From Zhongshania marina (lineage in GTDB: Bacteria; Pseudomonadota; Gammaproteobacteria; Pseudomonadales; Spongiibacteraceae): DNA of 64,000 nt. Position 1 is the first letter of the stretch. The number at the start of each line of letters is the position of its first letter. This document shows positions 53,232 to 62,419 of this stretch, one piece after another. The notes under the pieces were generated by a model. That model ran no database searches, had not been told where the DNA came from, and worked only from the letters and a program-made list of their open reading frames with translations. The stretch is taken from NCBI RefSeq assembly GCF_002915595.1, contig NZ_PQGG01000031.1, forward strand, positions 62,001-126,000, in the 5' to 3' direction. The translations under genes were made by a program, and so were the position numbers.

Positions 53232-55109
53232 ATGGCATACCTTTTTTTAGCCATAGCACTTGCCCTGTCTGCCGTATTGTCGGCGGCGGCTTACTTCGTT
53301 TTAATAACGCCTTACGACCCAGCATTACTCATGTTAGCCACATTGGTGGGCTGTATAAGCTTAACGGCGCTTATCCTTAGCGGTGTATTGGAGCGCCAAC
53401 GCAAAACCCGCCAGCAGCTAGAACAACAGAATGAGCAACAAAACCTACTATTAGCCCATAAATCATCTGCCTTAATGCTGCTGGATAAATATCTAAATAT
53501 AGAATTTATCAACACCCACCACTCTTCCCTAAATATTATTCAAGCCAATAATTCAAACAACGATTCCTTACTGGATATTTGGACTGCCAATGTCGAGGAA
53601 GAAACCCGTCTGTTGGTGCGCAAGGCTGTAGATGAAAAACGAGAATGGCGCGGTGAATTACGCGTTGGCGACAAGAAAAAATACCGCTACCTCGCCGCGA
53701 CAGTTACGCCAATTCTCGATGATATTGGTGAACTCACTAGGGTGATTGTGTGTGCAGAAGATATATCTGAACACAAAGCCATAGCAGACCGGCTATTTAT
53801 CCGTGAACACTACAATGTACTAACGGGTTTACCAAATCGACAATTTGCTTTACGAGCGATTCAATCGACCATTAATGACGATAGCTCGAGTAGCGGATTT
53901 ATTCTTATCCACATTGATCTTGATCGTATTCGCTATATCAACGATTCGCTAGGTCATCACGTTGTAGACAAAATCTTTGTTGAAACCACCGAGAGATTAC
54001 GACGCAGTGTTAGCGACGATCAAATACTTGCGCACTTAGGAGCGGATGAATTTCTAATTGTTTTAAGTACCGAAAATTGTATAAACGAAGCGGGCATTCT
54101 CGCCGAAACCATACTCGACAAATGCCGCCAACCGTTTTACGTCAATCATCATGAAGTCACCATTTCTGCCAGCCTTGGTTTGTGTAAATACCCAGAAGAC
54201 GGTGACGACAGCACGGTGTTAATGCGTCGCGCCGAGGCCGCAATGTTCAGTGCCAAAGAAAAAGGCGGCGATCGTTTCAGCTTTTATGAAGAAGGTATGA
54301 GTAGCGAAACTGAACGCAGACTAGAGATGGAAAAATATTTGCGTCACGCCATCGAACGCGACGAATTTAAACTCTACTACCAACCTGTTATTAATCTTGA
54401 AAATAATAGATTGCGCGGTGTAGAAGTTCTATTGCGCTGGCAAAATAGTGCCTTAAACAATCCAACACCTGATCACTTTATTGCTGTTGCCGAGCAAAGC
54501 GGCTTGATTGTGGGTATTGGCAAATGGGTGCTAGAACATGCCTGCCAACAAGTAGTAGCTTGGACGCGATCAGGCTTGCCAGCATTAAGTGTAGCGGTGA
54601 ACATTTCTGCCAAACAATTTACCGATGGCGATATTGTTGAAAATGTTCGCTACGCCCTACAGCAAAGCGGTTTACCCGCAGCGCAGCTAGAACTAGAAAT
54701 TACCGAAGGTTTGTTGATTAACGACACGCCAGAAATTCGCGACACATTTAAACAACTCAAAGCCTTGGGCATACATTTATCTCTCGACGATTTCGGCACC
54801 GGCTACGCATCACTTAGTTATTTAAAACGCTACCCTTTTGACAGCTTAAAAATCGACCGCAGTTTTGTAAATGATATAGACAATTGCAGCGACAGTGTGA
54901 CACTAACCAATGCTATTATCGCAATGGGGCATAGCTTTAATATGAAGGTTATTGCTGAAGGGGTAGAGAACCTAAATCAGCGGCGCATTTTAAGAGAGCA
55001 CCACTGCGATATGGTACAGGGCTTTCTGTATTCTCCCCCCATCCCCGCTGAACAATTTGTTGCGTGGGCAAAGCGCTATGCCGACATGCAAACCAGCCGG
55101 CACGTCTAA
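53232..55109 (+). CDS. Membrane GGDEF/EAL protein with PAS domain, likely cyclic-di-GMP phosphodiesterase
   Basis: This 625-residue protein has two N-terminal helices (about 4-24 and 33-52), a short coiled coil (QQLEQQNEQQN), a PAS domain (about 70-180), GGDEF (about 195-355) and EAL (about 370-615). The GGDEF signature is degenerate: AHLGADEF instead of ARxGGDEF, with no RxxD inhibitory site nearby. The EAL motif reads EVL, but the other catalytic residues are present (NISAKQF, ELEITEG, DDFGTGYASL, LKIDRSF, IAEGVEN). It is probably a phosphodiesterase whose GGDEF part is regulatory. It is a single gene. Confidence 0.9.
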   Translation: MAYLFLAIALALSAVLSAAAYFVLITPYDPALLMLATLVGCISLTALILSGVLERQRKTRQQLEQQNEQQNLLLAHKSSALMLLDKYLNIEFINTHHSSLNIIQANNSNNDSLLDIWTANVEEETRLLVRKAVDEKREWRGELRVGDKKKYRYLAATVTPILDDIGELTRVIVCAEDISEHKAIADRLFIREHYNVLTGLPNRQFALRAIQSTINDDSSSSGFILIHIDLDRIRYINDSLGHHVVDKIFVETTERLRRSVSDDQILAHLGADEFLIVLSTENCINEAGILAETILDKCRQPFYVNHHEVTISASLGLCKYPEDGDDSTVLMRRAEAAMFSAKEKGGDRFSFYEEGMSSETERRLEMEKYLRHAIERDEFKLYYQPVINLENNRLRGVEVLLRWQNSALNNPTPDHFIAVAEQSGLIVGIGKWVLEHACQQVVAWTRSGLPALSVAVNISAKQFTDGDIVENVRYALQQSGLPAAQLELEITEGLLINDTPEIRDTFKQLKALGIHLSLDDFGTGYASLSYLKRYPFDSLKIDRSFVNDIDNCSDSVTLTNAIIAMGHSFNMKVIAEGVENLNQRRILREHHCDMVQGFLYSPPIPAEQFVAWAKRYADMQTSRHV

Positions 55110-55111
55110 TA

Positions 55112-57886
55112 TCAAATCGCTGGCAGCAGTGCCCGCTCGTCTTCCCAAATCTGTGGAACTAAGCAACTCGGCAGAGGCTCAACACCTTCAGAAAGCCAAA
55201 TCGGCGCCGAGAATGCTATCGGCCTTTCACCATCAAATACGCGAACAAAAATATATTTTAAGTCATTATTATAAATAATACTTTTCTGCACATTTGTACC
55301 GTTAGATGATTCTATTATTGTGTTATTTGGACCCACTAATTCAAAACGTGGCGCACCCACAACAACATTATTTGTGCTCAAATTTATGCTTACATTTAAT
55401 TTATCGCCAATCTGTTTACGCAGCCGAGAGCCCATAGGATTATCATTAATTTGGTAGTCTAGCCTAACGCCATTGTAATTTTGCGCTACAGCGTAAAATC
55501 GACGAGCTAGCATCGCCTCACGTAAATCATCGCGACTGCGAGATCGCGCAATGAATACCGTTTTGGGTAAATCAGCATCTCCCCAACGGGTATCATGATG
55601 ATCTTCTGATCCAATCGGCGCCAAATACCAGCCTTTATCTAAAGCATAACTTAGCCAACTACCGTTCGGACCATCACTGTCGTATTCACTACTCTTGCCA
55701 AATACTTCTATACCTACCGTGCGGTAATCGGCAGCAGCAACATAGCGGAAATCATTAAAGGTAAAGCCAGGGTCACCACCGAGGCCTTCGACAAGATTTT
55801 CTATAGCATCTTCTCTGCCGGGATGATTAAAACTTAGTAAACCATCCGAGCCGCCACCAAATTGGGCTGGATAAGAAAACCACTCCCAAAACAGAACCAT
55901 ACTCACTGCATAACCCGGCCCAGTTTTCGCATTTATTATATTTCTTGAGAAGAATATATTGGCGTGACCAAATCTATCTGAGGTCCATTCAAATCCGCGA
56001 AAGGCGGTGAAATTGTCGTCACTGGCAGCAAGCGCCTGTTCCTGTGTGGCCTTCCACTTCACAAATGCATCACTGCGATTGTCGGGATCGACAAAGAAAT
56101 AGCAATCTAATAATTGCTCAGGCGGACAATCGCCGCGACCAACCGAAAGCGGGAGCGCCATATTGTCTGAATGATCTGCGCTACCAACAAAATCTAGACC
56201 GGCTGACTTTACGCGCTGGAAAACATCGGCAGGGCGAGTTAAAAAGGTACCGTCAGAATATGCAGTATGCTCGTGCAGCGCGCCCACATAATGTTCATAA
56301 CTATTTTCATCATATGCAGGATTACATACTCCTGCAGTATCTTCCTCTCCCAACTGTTCTAAAACATAGCTCGGATCTGTAATGCTCGTTAATGCCGTGG
56401 CGCAGGTTTGTGGCCCAGGATTATCAATGCAGGCGAGCACGGCAGGGCCCGCAAGCTGAATAAAGATACATTCACTGCTTCTGGGGTCAGTCGCGCAGGC
56501 ACTAAAGGAATTGGGATCTAATACCGGTGCAAGCGGGGCGAGAGGACAGCCAGGATGCAACGGTTGCGACAGACAGCTCAACGGATCCGGCGCTGGCGCA
56601 AAGTTAGCAACTCCCTGAAAACCCACTTCTCGACTGACCGTGCTTATACCGTCACTCACCGACAAAACTAAAACAAAGTTTTCGTTTTTACTCAGTGTCG
56701 GCAAGCTCGCACTAATATTTCCGCTCTCATCTTGCTCAATAGTAAGCAATGCTTGGTCTTGAGCCGGAATTTGCTGCCAGTTAAAACTTAGTGCATTGCC
56801 ATCTGGATCTTGCCCCGTCGCGATCAACTGCACTGTCTCACCACTATAGGCAACCCCAGGATCGACATAGGCACTGCTAATTTCAGGGGCTTCATTTGGC
56901 GTGGCGATAATTCGAACTACGGTGTTGTCACTGCCGCTAGCACCGTCGTTGTCAGTTGCGGTTAAGCGTATTACTACATCGCGATCTTCCGATACGTTTG
57001 GCGCCATAAAACTGGCATTGAGGCTATCGGCTTGATTAATAATGATGCTGCTATCTTGGCCTAGCGCCTCCCAAAGCACCGACACAATTTCTCCATCGGC
57101 ATCTGTCGCACTGCCATGTAAATTAACTGTGCTATTCGCAGCAGACTCCTGATCTGCTCCCGCACTGACTACCGGCAATGTATTCTCGAAAACATTCAAT
57201 ACTCGCACCACCACCTCAGCGCTCGCGCTAAATCCACCGCTGTCCTGCGCCTGAACTGCAAACCTTAAGGTTTGCTCCGTGTCGACTTGGGGTAGACGAA
57301 TAAAAAACGTATCTTGGTCATGTGCACCAAGAAGCTGAGCCGCTGGCCCTGATAGTTGCTGCCATGCAATAGACCGAATACTGCGACCCTGCCGCGCAGC
57401 CGCACTTACCGACAACAACACATCTGTGCCTTCGTCGGCAGATAGGTCATCACTCAGCTCAAGGGTGGGCCGCTTAGTGGCGTCATCTAGGGCGAATACC
57501 ACTACGGCAAGGCTCGCATTTTGTGGACTTTGGCCACTCGCGTTACGCTGTACAGCAAAGTTAATCGTCGTAGGATTATTTACATCTGGTGCGGTATAGC
57601 TAAGGCGATCGCCGTCGACCTCTACGTTCTCGTCGCTCAATACGCCGCGGTCAAATTGCCAGCTCCATGAACTCGCTAGACCATTATCTTCTGTTAGAGC
57701 GCGCAAGGTATGTGCAGAGCCAGAGGCAACTTCGTTATTGCCCGCTATTTCCAGCGCTGGGGCTGGAGGCGTTTCAGTATCAGGCGATTGCGTTACTGCT
57801 TGAGTAGAGCTCACACTATCCCCACCACAGGCGCCAAGCAGGCCACTCAATAGAAAAATGCCACCAAGTTTTAAAAATGAGTTCAT
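55112..57886 (-). CDS. Large lipoprotein with Ig-like repeats and C-terminal PHP/CehA-McbA-like metallohydrolase domain
   Basis: This protein of about 924 residues has a lipoprotein signal (GLLGACGG, Cys about residue 20). Residues about 45-455 form four or more Ig/PKD/cadherin-like beta repeats, each with an N-x-x-P/D-D-G-type edge (ISAGADQESAAN, ATGQDPDGNALSF). A Cys-rich linker follows (about 460-540). The C-terminal domain has YVGALHEHTAYSDG, GSADHSDN, FNHPGRED and SEDHHDTRWGD, the His/Asp set of PHP-type metallohydrolases. It is probably outer-membrane anchored; the substrate is unknown. The start is the ATG at 57886; MCM at 57892 is possible. Confidence 0.85.
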   Translation of the reverse strand: MNSFLKLGGIFLLSGLLGACGGDSVSSTQAVTQSPDTETPPAPALEIAGNNEVASGSAHTLRALTEDNGLASSWSWQFDRGVLSDENVEVDGDRLSYTAPDVNNPTTINFAVQRNASGQSPQNASLAVVVFALDDATKRPTLELSDDLSADEGTDVLLSVSAAARQGRSIRSIAWQQLSGPAAQLLGAHDQDTFFIRLPQVDTEQTLRFAVQAQDSGGFSASAEVVVRVLNVFENTLPVVSAGADQESAANSTVNLHGSATDADGEIVSVLWEALGQDSSIIINQADSLNASFMAPNVSEDRDVVIRLTATDNDGASGSDNTVVRIIATPNEAPEISSAYVDPGVAYSGETVQLIATGQDPDGNALSFNWQQIPAQDQALLTIEQDESGNISASLPTLSKNENFVLVLSVSDGISTVSREVGFQGVANFAPAPDPLSCLSQPLHPGCPLAPLAPVLDPNSFSACATDPRSSECIFIQLAGPAVLACIDNPGPQTCATALTSITDPSYVLEQLGEEDTAGVCNPAYDENSYEHYVGALHEHTAYSDGTFLTRPADVFQRVKSAGLDFVGSADHSDNMALPLSVGRGDCPPEQLLDCYFFVDPDNRSDAFVKWKATQEQALAASDDNFTAFRGFEWTSDRFGHANIFFSRNIINAKTGPGYAVSMVLFWEWFSYPAQFGGGSDGLLSFNHPGREDAIENLVEGLGGDPGFTFNDFRYVAAADYRTVGIEVFGKSSEYDSDGPNGSWLSYALDKGWYLAPIGSEDHHDTRWGDADLPKTVFIARSRSRDDLREAMLARRFYAVAQNYNGVRLDYQINDNPMGSRLRKQIGDKLNVSINLSTNNVVVGAPRFELVGPNNTIIESSNGTNVQKSIIYNNDLKYIFVRVFDGERPIAFSAPIWLSEGVEPLPSCLVPQIWEDERALLPAI

Positions 57887-57999
57887 ACACATGTTACAAC
57901 GGCTTCTTACAATTTGTAGCGAGGCTACTTGAAGCTCGTGACAGAACGATGAAAACCACAATTCCTTGCTAGCGCAACAATTAAGCCTTGCACCAAAAA

Positions 58000-58015
58000 C
58001 TGTATTTATATACAG
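58000..58015. promoter_or_regulatory. LexA (SOS) box upstream of yebG
   Basis: CTGTATTTATATACAG has the perfect CTGT-N8-ACAG core of gammaproteobacterial LexA sites, flanked by AA and TT. It lies 46 bp upstream of the yebG start, as expected for a LexA-repressed promoter. Confidence 0.88.
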
Positions 58016-58060
58016 TTCTTCTAATATTTATATCGTTCAACAAATCAAACGGGGTGAAAC

Positions 58061-58348
58061 ATGGCGGTAGTAGCCAAGTGGATGTGTGACAGGGACAATA
58101 GTATGTTTGACAACAAAAAAGATGCCGATGCCTACGACAAAATGTTGGAGTTAGCAGAAGGTTTCACTGCGTTGCTCCAGCAACATATTCCCGATGTTGA
58201 TGAAACCAAGGCTGAAGAATTTGGTATTTTCTTATCCAAAAACAAAGAGGCGATTATGCAGGCCTGTAAAGGCAGGGTAGAGGCCCTTGAGGAAATCGAC
58301 GCTCAAACTACTGATAATGTGCGCCCCCTTTCGGCCCAAGCCAGTTAA
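58061..58348 (+). CDS. yebG: YebG family SOS-induced protein
   Basis: This 95-residue protein starts MAVVAKWMCDRDNSMFDNKK, the YebG signature, and is mostly helical and acidic. YebG is a LexA-regulated protein of Escherichia coli with no assigned biochemical function. A GGGGTGA ribosome site and a strong LexA box upstream agree with this. It is convergent with djlA and divergent from the large lipoprotein gene, about 174 bp from the latter. Confidence 0.93.
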   Translation: MAVVAKWMCDRDNSMFDNKKDADAYDKMLELAEGFTALLQQHIPDVDETKAEEFGIFLSKNKEAIMQACKGRVEALEEIDAQTTDNVRPLSAQAS

Positions 58349-58381
58349 TGCCTGGCCGGACCAAAAGAGTTTATTCCCTAC

Positions 58382-59167
58382 TCAGGTGCCGCGATTTTTC
58401 TTAATAAGATCGTAGGCCACCTGAATTTCCTGCGCTTTCTCCGTCGCAAGTTTCATCATATCTTCCGGCACACCTTTGGCAATCAGCTTATCTGGGTGGT
58501 GCTGACTCATTAATTTGCGATAGGCGCGCTTTAAATCCGCATCGCTTATCGACTCATCAACCCCCAACGCTTGATAGGCCTTCTTTAAATCAGAAGCACT
58601 GCTTGTCTGCCCACCCGCGCTGCCGCCGTGGAACTGGCGCTGCGCCATCATCATATCTAATAAACGCTGGAATTCTTGGCCCGACACTCCTAAATAGCCT
58701 GCCACCCGCGTCACGATATCCCGCTCAGCGTCGGCCATATCACCGTCGGCCAGTGCCATTGCCAATAGCGCTTCTAGTAGCATTTGTCTCAGCAGAGGCT
58801 GGGCTTTGGCCACACTCATGAAATCGGACATTTGTGGCTCTAGCGCAAAACTGCTATCACTACCTTGTTTAAATTTTGCAATTGCATCCTGACGACGAGC
58901 ACCGCTGAGACCTAATTGTGTGATTATCGCCTCTGCTTGGGCGACTTCAGACTCACATACCCGGCCGTCGGCTTTGGCAATATGTCCCATAACGCGGAAT
59001 ACAGTGTCAAAAAAGATGCCTTGAATACGCTCACGCTCGGCGCCGTAATTAAAGCGCATCGCCTGACCCAAGCCGCGATCGAAGAAGCTACCGACGACAA
59101 AACCCAGCAGTGCCAATAGTGGGCCGCCCACTAAAAACCCCAATATCGCACCAATTATTTTTGCCAT
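58382..59167 (-). CDS. djlA: Membrane-anchored co-chaperone DjlA
   Basis: DjlA is an inner-membrane DnaK co-chaperone that stimulates the Rcs pathway in enterobacteria. The 261-residue protein has one N-terminal helix (about 5-27), a central TerB-like domain (about 50-170) with two acidic motifs (AKADGRV, ALADGDM) and a C-terminal J domain (about 195-260) with the HPD tripeptide in SQHHPDKL. It starts 137 bp from glyQ and converges with yebG. Confidence 0.93.
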   Translation of the reverse strand: MAKIIGAILGFLVGGPLLALLGFVVGSFFDRGLGQAMRFNYGAERERIQGIFFDTVFRVMGHIAKADGRVCESEVAQAEAIITQLGLSGARRQDAIAKFKQGSDSSFALEPQMSDFMSVAKAQPLLRQMLLEALLAMALADGDMADAERDIVTRVAGYLGVSGQEFQRLLDMMMAQRQFHGGSAGGQTSSASDLKKAYQALGVDESISDADLKRAYRKLMSQHHPDKLIAKGVPEDMMKLATEKAQEIQVAYDLIKKNRGT

Positions 59168-59243
59168 TGTGGCCTGTCTCCTTAATATCTGGACGCCGAT
59201 GATAACAAGTCCACCACTACTACGACCAGAAAGCAGCTTAGTC

Positions 59244-59273
59244 TTAACGCACCGGCTGTCATACCTGTATAAT
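59244..59273 (+). promoter_or_regulatory. Candidate promoter of glyQS
   Basis: A perfect TATAAT (59268-59273) is preceded, 18 bp upstream, by TTAACG (59244-59249), a four-of-six match to TTGACA. The likely start is about 25 nt before the glyQ start codon, so the leader would be short. Confidence 0.5.
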
Positions 59274-59304
59274 TCACCTCTTTATTTATTTCGTGGGGAA
59301 GGCC

Positions 59305-60243
59305 GTGAGTAAGGCAGACGTCAGCACCTTTCAGGGGCTAATTTTGGCATTACAACAATATTGGGCAGAGCAGGGGTGCGTGCTACTGCAACCCTTGGAC
59401 ATGGAGGTCGGTGCCGGCACCTTCCACCCAGCCACGTTTTTACGTGCCATCGGCCCAGAAACTTGGAATGCTGCCTACGTTCAACCCTGCCGTCGCCCCA
59501 CTGACGGTCGCTACGGCACCAACCCCAACCGCCTTCAGCACTACTATCAATTTCAAGTCATCATGAAGCCATCGCCCAGCAATATTCAGGATCTGTATTT
59601 AGATTCTTTGAAAATGCTTGGAATCGACCCTGAAGTACACGATATACGCTTTGTTGAAGACAACTGGGAATCCCCAACCTTAGGCGCTTGGGGACTGGGC
59701 TGGGAAGTCTGGCTAAATGGTATGGAAGTCACCCAGTTCACCTACTTCCAACAGGTTGGTGGTCTTGAGTGCTATCCGGTCAGCGGCGAAATCACCTACG
59801 GTTTAGAGCGCATCGCCATGTATCTACAGGGCGTAGACAGTATTTATGACCTGGTTTGGACCAATGGCCCAGAGGGCGCGGTTACCTATGGTGATGTGTT
59901 TCATCAAAACGAAGTGGAAATGTCGCACTTCAACTTTGAAGAAGCCGACGTTACACAATTGTTTGCGCAATTCGATCACTGCGAAAAAGAGAGCGAGCGC
60001 CTAATAGACAAAGGCCTGCCGCTACCAGCCTACGAAATGGTTATGAAGGCATCACACGCCTTTAATTTACTCGATGCACGTCACGCAATTTCGGTTACTG
60101 AACGTCAGCGTTTTATTTTGCGCGTTAGAAGCTTGGCCCGCGCAGTTGCGCAAGCCTATTTCGACGCTCGCGAAGCGTTGGGCTTTCCTATGGCACCAGA
60201 AAATTTACGTAAAGAATTCGCTGCCGCAAAGGAGAGCAAATAA
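59305..60243 (+). CDS. glyQ: Glycyl-tRNA synthetase alpha subunit
   Basis: GlyQ is the catalytic alpha subunit of the bacterial alpha2-beta2 glycyl-tRNA synthetase. The 312-residue protein has [41 protein letters not shown] near the start and the class II core [12 protein letters not shown]...HYYQFQV. GTG at 59305 is chosen because GGGGA lies 5 nt upstream and it gives the family's start length; an in-frame GTG four codons earlier is less likely. Its stop overlaps the glyS start by one base (TAATG). Confidence 0.95.
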   Translation: MSKADVSTFQGLILALQQYWAEQGCVLLQPLDMEVGAGTFHPATFLRAIGPETWNAAYVQPCRRPTDGRYGTNPNRLQHYYQFQVIMKPSPSNIQDLYLDSLKMLGIDPEVHDIRFVEDNWESPTLGAWGLGWEVWLNGMEVTQFTYFQQVGGLECYPVSGEITYGLERIAMYLQGVDSIYDLVWTNGPEGAVTYGDVFHQNEVEMSHFNFEEADVTQLFAQFDHCEKESERLIDKGLPLPAYEMVMKASHAFNLLDARHAISVTERQRFILRVRSLARAVAQAYFDAREALGFPMAPENLRKEFAAAKESK

Positions 60244-62330
60244 TGACGACCACTCGCGATTTACTCATCGAAATCGGCACCGAAGAGCTACCGCCAAAAT
60301 CGTTAAAAACCTTGTCGGAAGCCTTTAGCGCGAGCATTAGCTCACAACTTAATGATCTAGCGTTGAAATTCAGCACAAGCAAAAGCTTTGCAACGCCGCG
60401 TCGACTCGCTATTTTAGTTTCCGGCTTGGCAGAATCAGCACCCGACAAAGAACTAGAAAATTGGGGCCCACCAGTTAAAGTTGCCTTTGATGATAGTGGC
60501 AAGGCAACAAACGCCGCTTTAGCTTTTGCAAAAAAGAACAATATTAGCGCCGACGATTTAAGCCAGCATATCGCCCACGACGGCAAGCAAGAAAAGCTCT
60601 GTTACCGTAGCAATGCCAAGGGCGCAGAAACCAAGGAAGTTATTGCCAGCGTCATTGAAACAGCGTTGAACTCTTTGCCAATTGCAAAAAGAATGCGCTG
60701 GGGTGCATCCCGCACCGAGTTTGTTAGACCTATACAGTGGCTCACCATTATTTTTGGCGAAGAAACTATTCAAGAAAATATTTTTGGCTTAACGTCATCA
60801 AATGTTAGCCGTGGCCATCGCTTTCATTGCAATAATGAATTACAAATTAGCTCTGCCAGCAGTTACGAATCTGTCCTAAAAGATCAGGGAAAAATTATTG
60901 CCGATTATAAAATTCGGCAAGACATTATTCGTGAACAAATTACTGATGTCGGCCGTACTTTAGGCGGGCAAACGGTTATTAGCGACGACCTACTAGATGA
61001 AGTTAGTTCATTAGTAGAGTGGCCGGTCGCTCTTGCCGGCAGCTTTGAAGAGCGCTTTCTTAAAGTGCCGGCTGAAGCCTTGATCTCCTCAATGAAAGAA
61101 CATCAAAAGTATTTTCATGTTGTAGATTCTAACAACAAACTTATGCCGTATTTTATTACGGTATCTAATATTGAAAGTCGCGATCCACAAAAAGTGGTTG
61201 ACGGTAACGAGCGGGTTATTCGACCTCGCCTTAGCGACGCCGCATTCTTTTTTGAAACCGATTGTAAAATTAGCCTTGAACAACGTCGCGAGAAATTACG
61301 CAGCATTGTCTTTCAGGATAAGCTCGGTACCATCTACGACAAAACCTGCCGCGTAGCCGAGCTAAGTGAAGACATTGCAAAGCTGCTTAATGCGAATACC
61401 GCCGAGGCAAGACGCGCTGCAGAGCTTTCTAAAAGCGACCTCGTTACCGAGATGGTATTAGAGTTCGACGATATGCAGGGTATAGCAGGGTATTACTACG
61501 CACAAAATGATGGTGAAGCGGGCGATGTCGCCCTCGCTATGAACGAGCAATATATGCCGCGCTTTGCAGGTGATTCCTTACCCACATCGCTTACCGGCAC
61601 CATCGTCGCACTGGCAGATCGTTTAGATACCATCACCGGTATTTTCGGCATAGGTCAGATCCCTACCGGATCAAAGGACCCCTTCGCCTTGCGCCGCGCT
61701 TCTCTTGGTGTCTTGCGAATAATTGTTGAAAAGCAATTAACTCTAGACCTTGGCGAATTAGTGGCACTAGCGATCAGCAAACACCAACAATTCGCTAGCG
61801 ACAACAAACTCAAAGACACCGTCCTTAATTATATTATTGATCGACTGCGAGCTGGTTACGAAGATCAAGGTATATCTGCAGAGGTATTCCTATCGGTAAG
61901 CGCAAAACAACTTAGCGCGCCACTGGATATAGATAACCGCATTAAAGCCGTGCAGGCCTTTAACCAGTTACCCGAAGCGGCGGCACTTGCTGCAGCAAAT
62001 AAACGCGTATCAAACATTCTAGCTAAGGTAGAAGGAAGCATCGCCGACACGGTTAATACAGATCTACTGCAGGAGCCAGCCGAAGTCGCACTAGCTGCAC
62101 AGTTATTAGAGCTGCAAGAAAAGGTTGCGCCACTTTTTGCCAAGGCTGACTATGAGGGCGGCTTAAAATCACTCGCCAGCTTGCAATCAAGTGTTGATGC
62201 CTTTTTTGACCAGGTAATGGTAAATGCCGACGATGAAGCGCTGCGACGTAATCGCCAATCTCTGCTCAAACAATTACAGGGACTGTTTTTAGAGGTTGCC
62301 GATATTTCGCAGTTAGTTGTAGGTAAGTAA
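60243..62330 (+). CDS. glyS: Glycyl-tRNA synthetase beta subunit
   Basis: GlyS is the beta subunit that binds tRNA-Gly and completes the synthetase. The 695-residue protein has the family start DLLIEIGTEELPPKSL (about residues 6-21), the HD-like SLVEWPVALAGSFEERFL segment (about 256-273) and the conserved C-terminal DALRRNRQSLL region. It is translationally coupled with glyQ. A strong hairpin follows, before plsC. Confidence 0.96.
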   Translation: MTTTRDLLIEIGTEELPPKSLKTLSEAFSASISSQLNDLALKFSTSKSFATPRRLAILVSGLAESAPDKELENWGPPVKVAFDDSGKATNAALAFAKKNNISADDLSQHIAHDGKQEKLCYRSNAKGAETKEVIASVIETALNSLPIAKRMRWGASRTEFVRPIQWLTIIFGEETIQENIFGLTSSNVSRGHRFHCNNELQISSASSYESVLKDQGKIIADYKIRQDIIREQITDVGRTLGGQTVISDDLLDEVSSLVEWPVALAGSFEERFLKVPAEALISSMKEHQKYFHVVDSNNKLMPYFITVSNIESRDPQKVVDGNERVIRPRLSDAAFFFETDCKISLEQRREKLRSIVFQDKLGTIYDKTCRVAELSEDIAKLLNANTAEARRAAELSKSDLVTEMVLEFDDMQGIAGYYYAQNDGEAGDVALAMNEQYMPRFAGDSLPTSLTGTIVALADRLDTITGIFGIGQIPTGSKDPFALRRASLGVLRIIVEKQLTLDLGELVALAISKHQQFASDNKLKDTVLNYIIDRLRAGYEDQGISAEVFLSVSAKQLSAPLDIDNRIKAVQAFNQLPEAAALAAANKRVSNILAKVEGSIADTVNTDLLQEPAEVALAAQLLELQEKVAPLFAKADYEGGLKSLASLQSSVDAFFDQVMVNADDEALRRNRQSLLKQLQGLFLEVADISQLVVGK

Positions 62331-62375
62331 ACTATCCCGTCATTCGATAGGGTAAAGGCATGATACATAAGTTGA

Positions 62376-62402
62376 TCTGCGCTAGTTCATTGCTAGCGCA
62401 GA
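62376..62402 (+). terminator. Strong hairpin between glyS and plsC
   Basis: TCTGCGCTAG-TTCATTG-CTAGCGCAGA is a perfect 10-bp stem with a 7-nt loop, but no T-run follows. It lies less than 20 bp before the plsC start, so it may be a partial terminator or an RNA element acting on plsC translation. Confidence 0.5.
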
Positions 62403-62419
62403 CCTAATTGAGACTCGGA

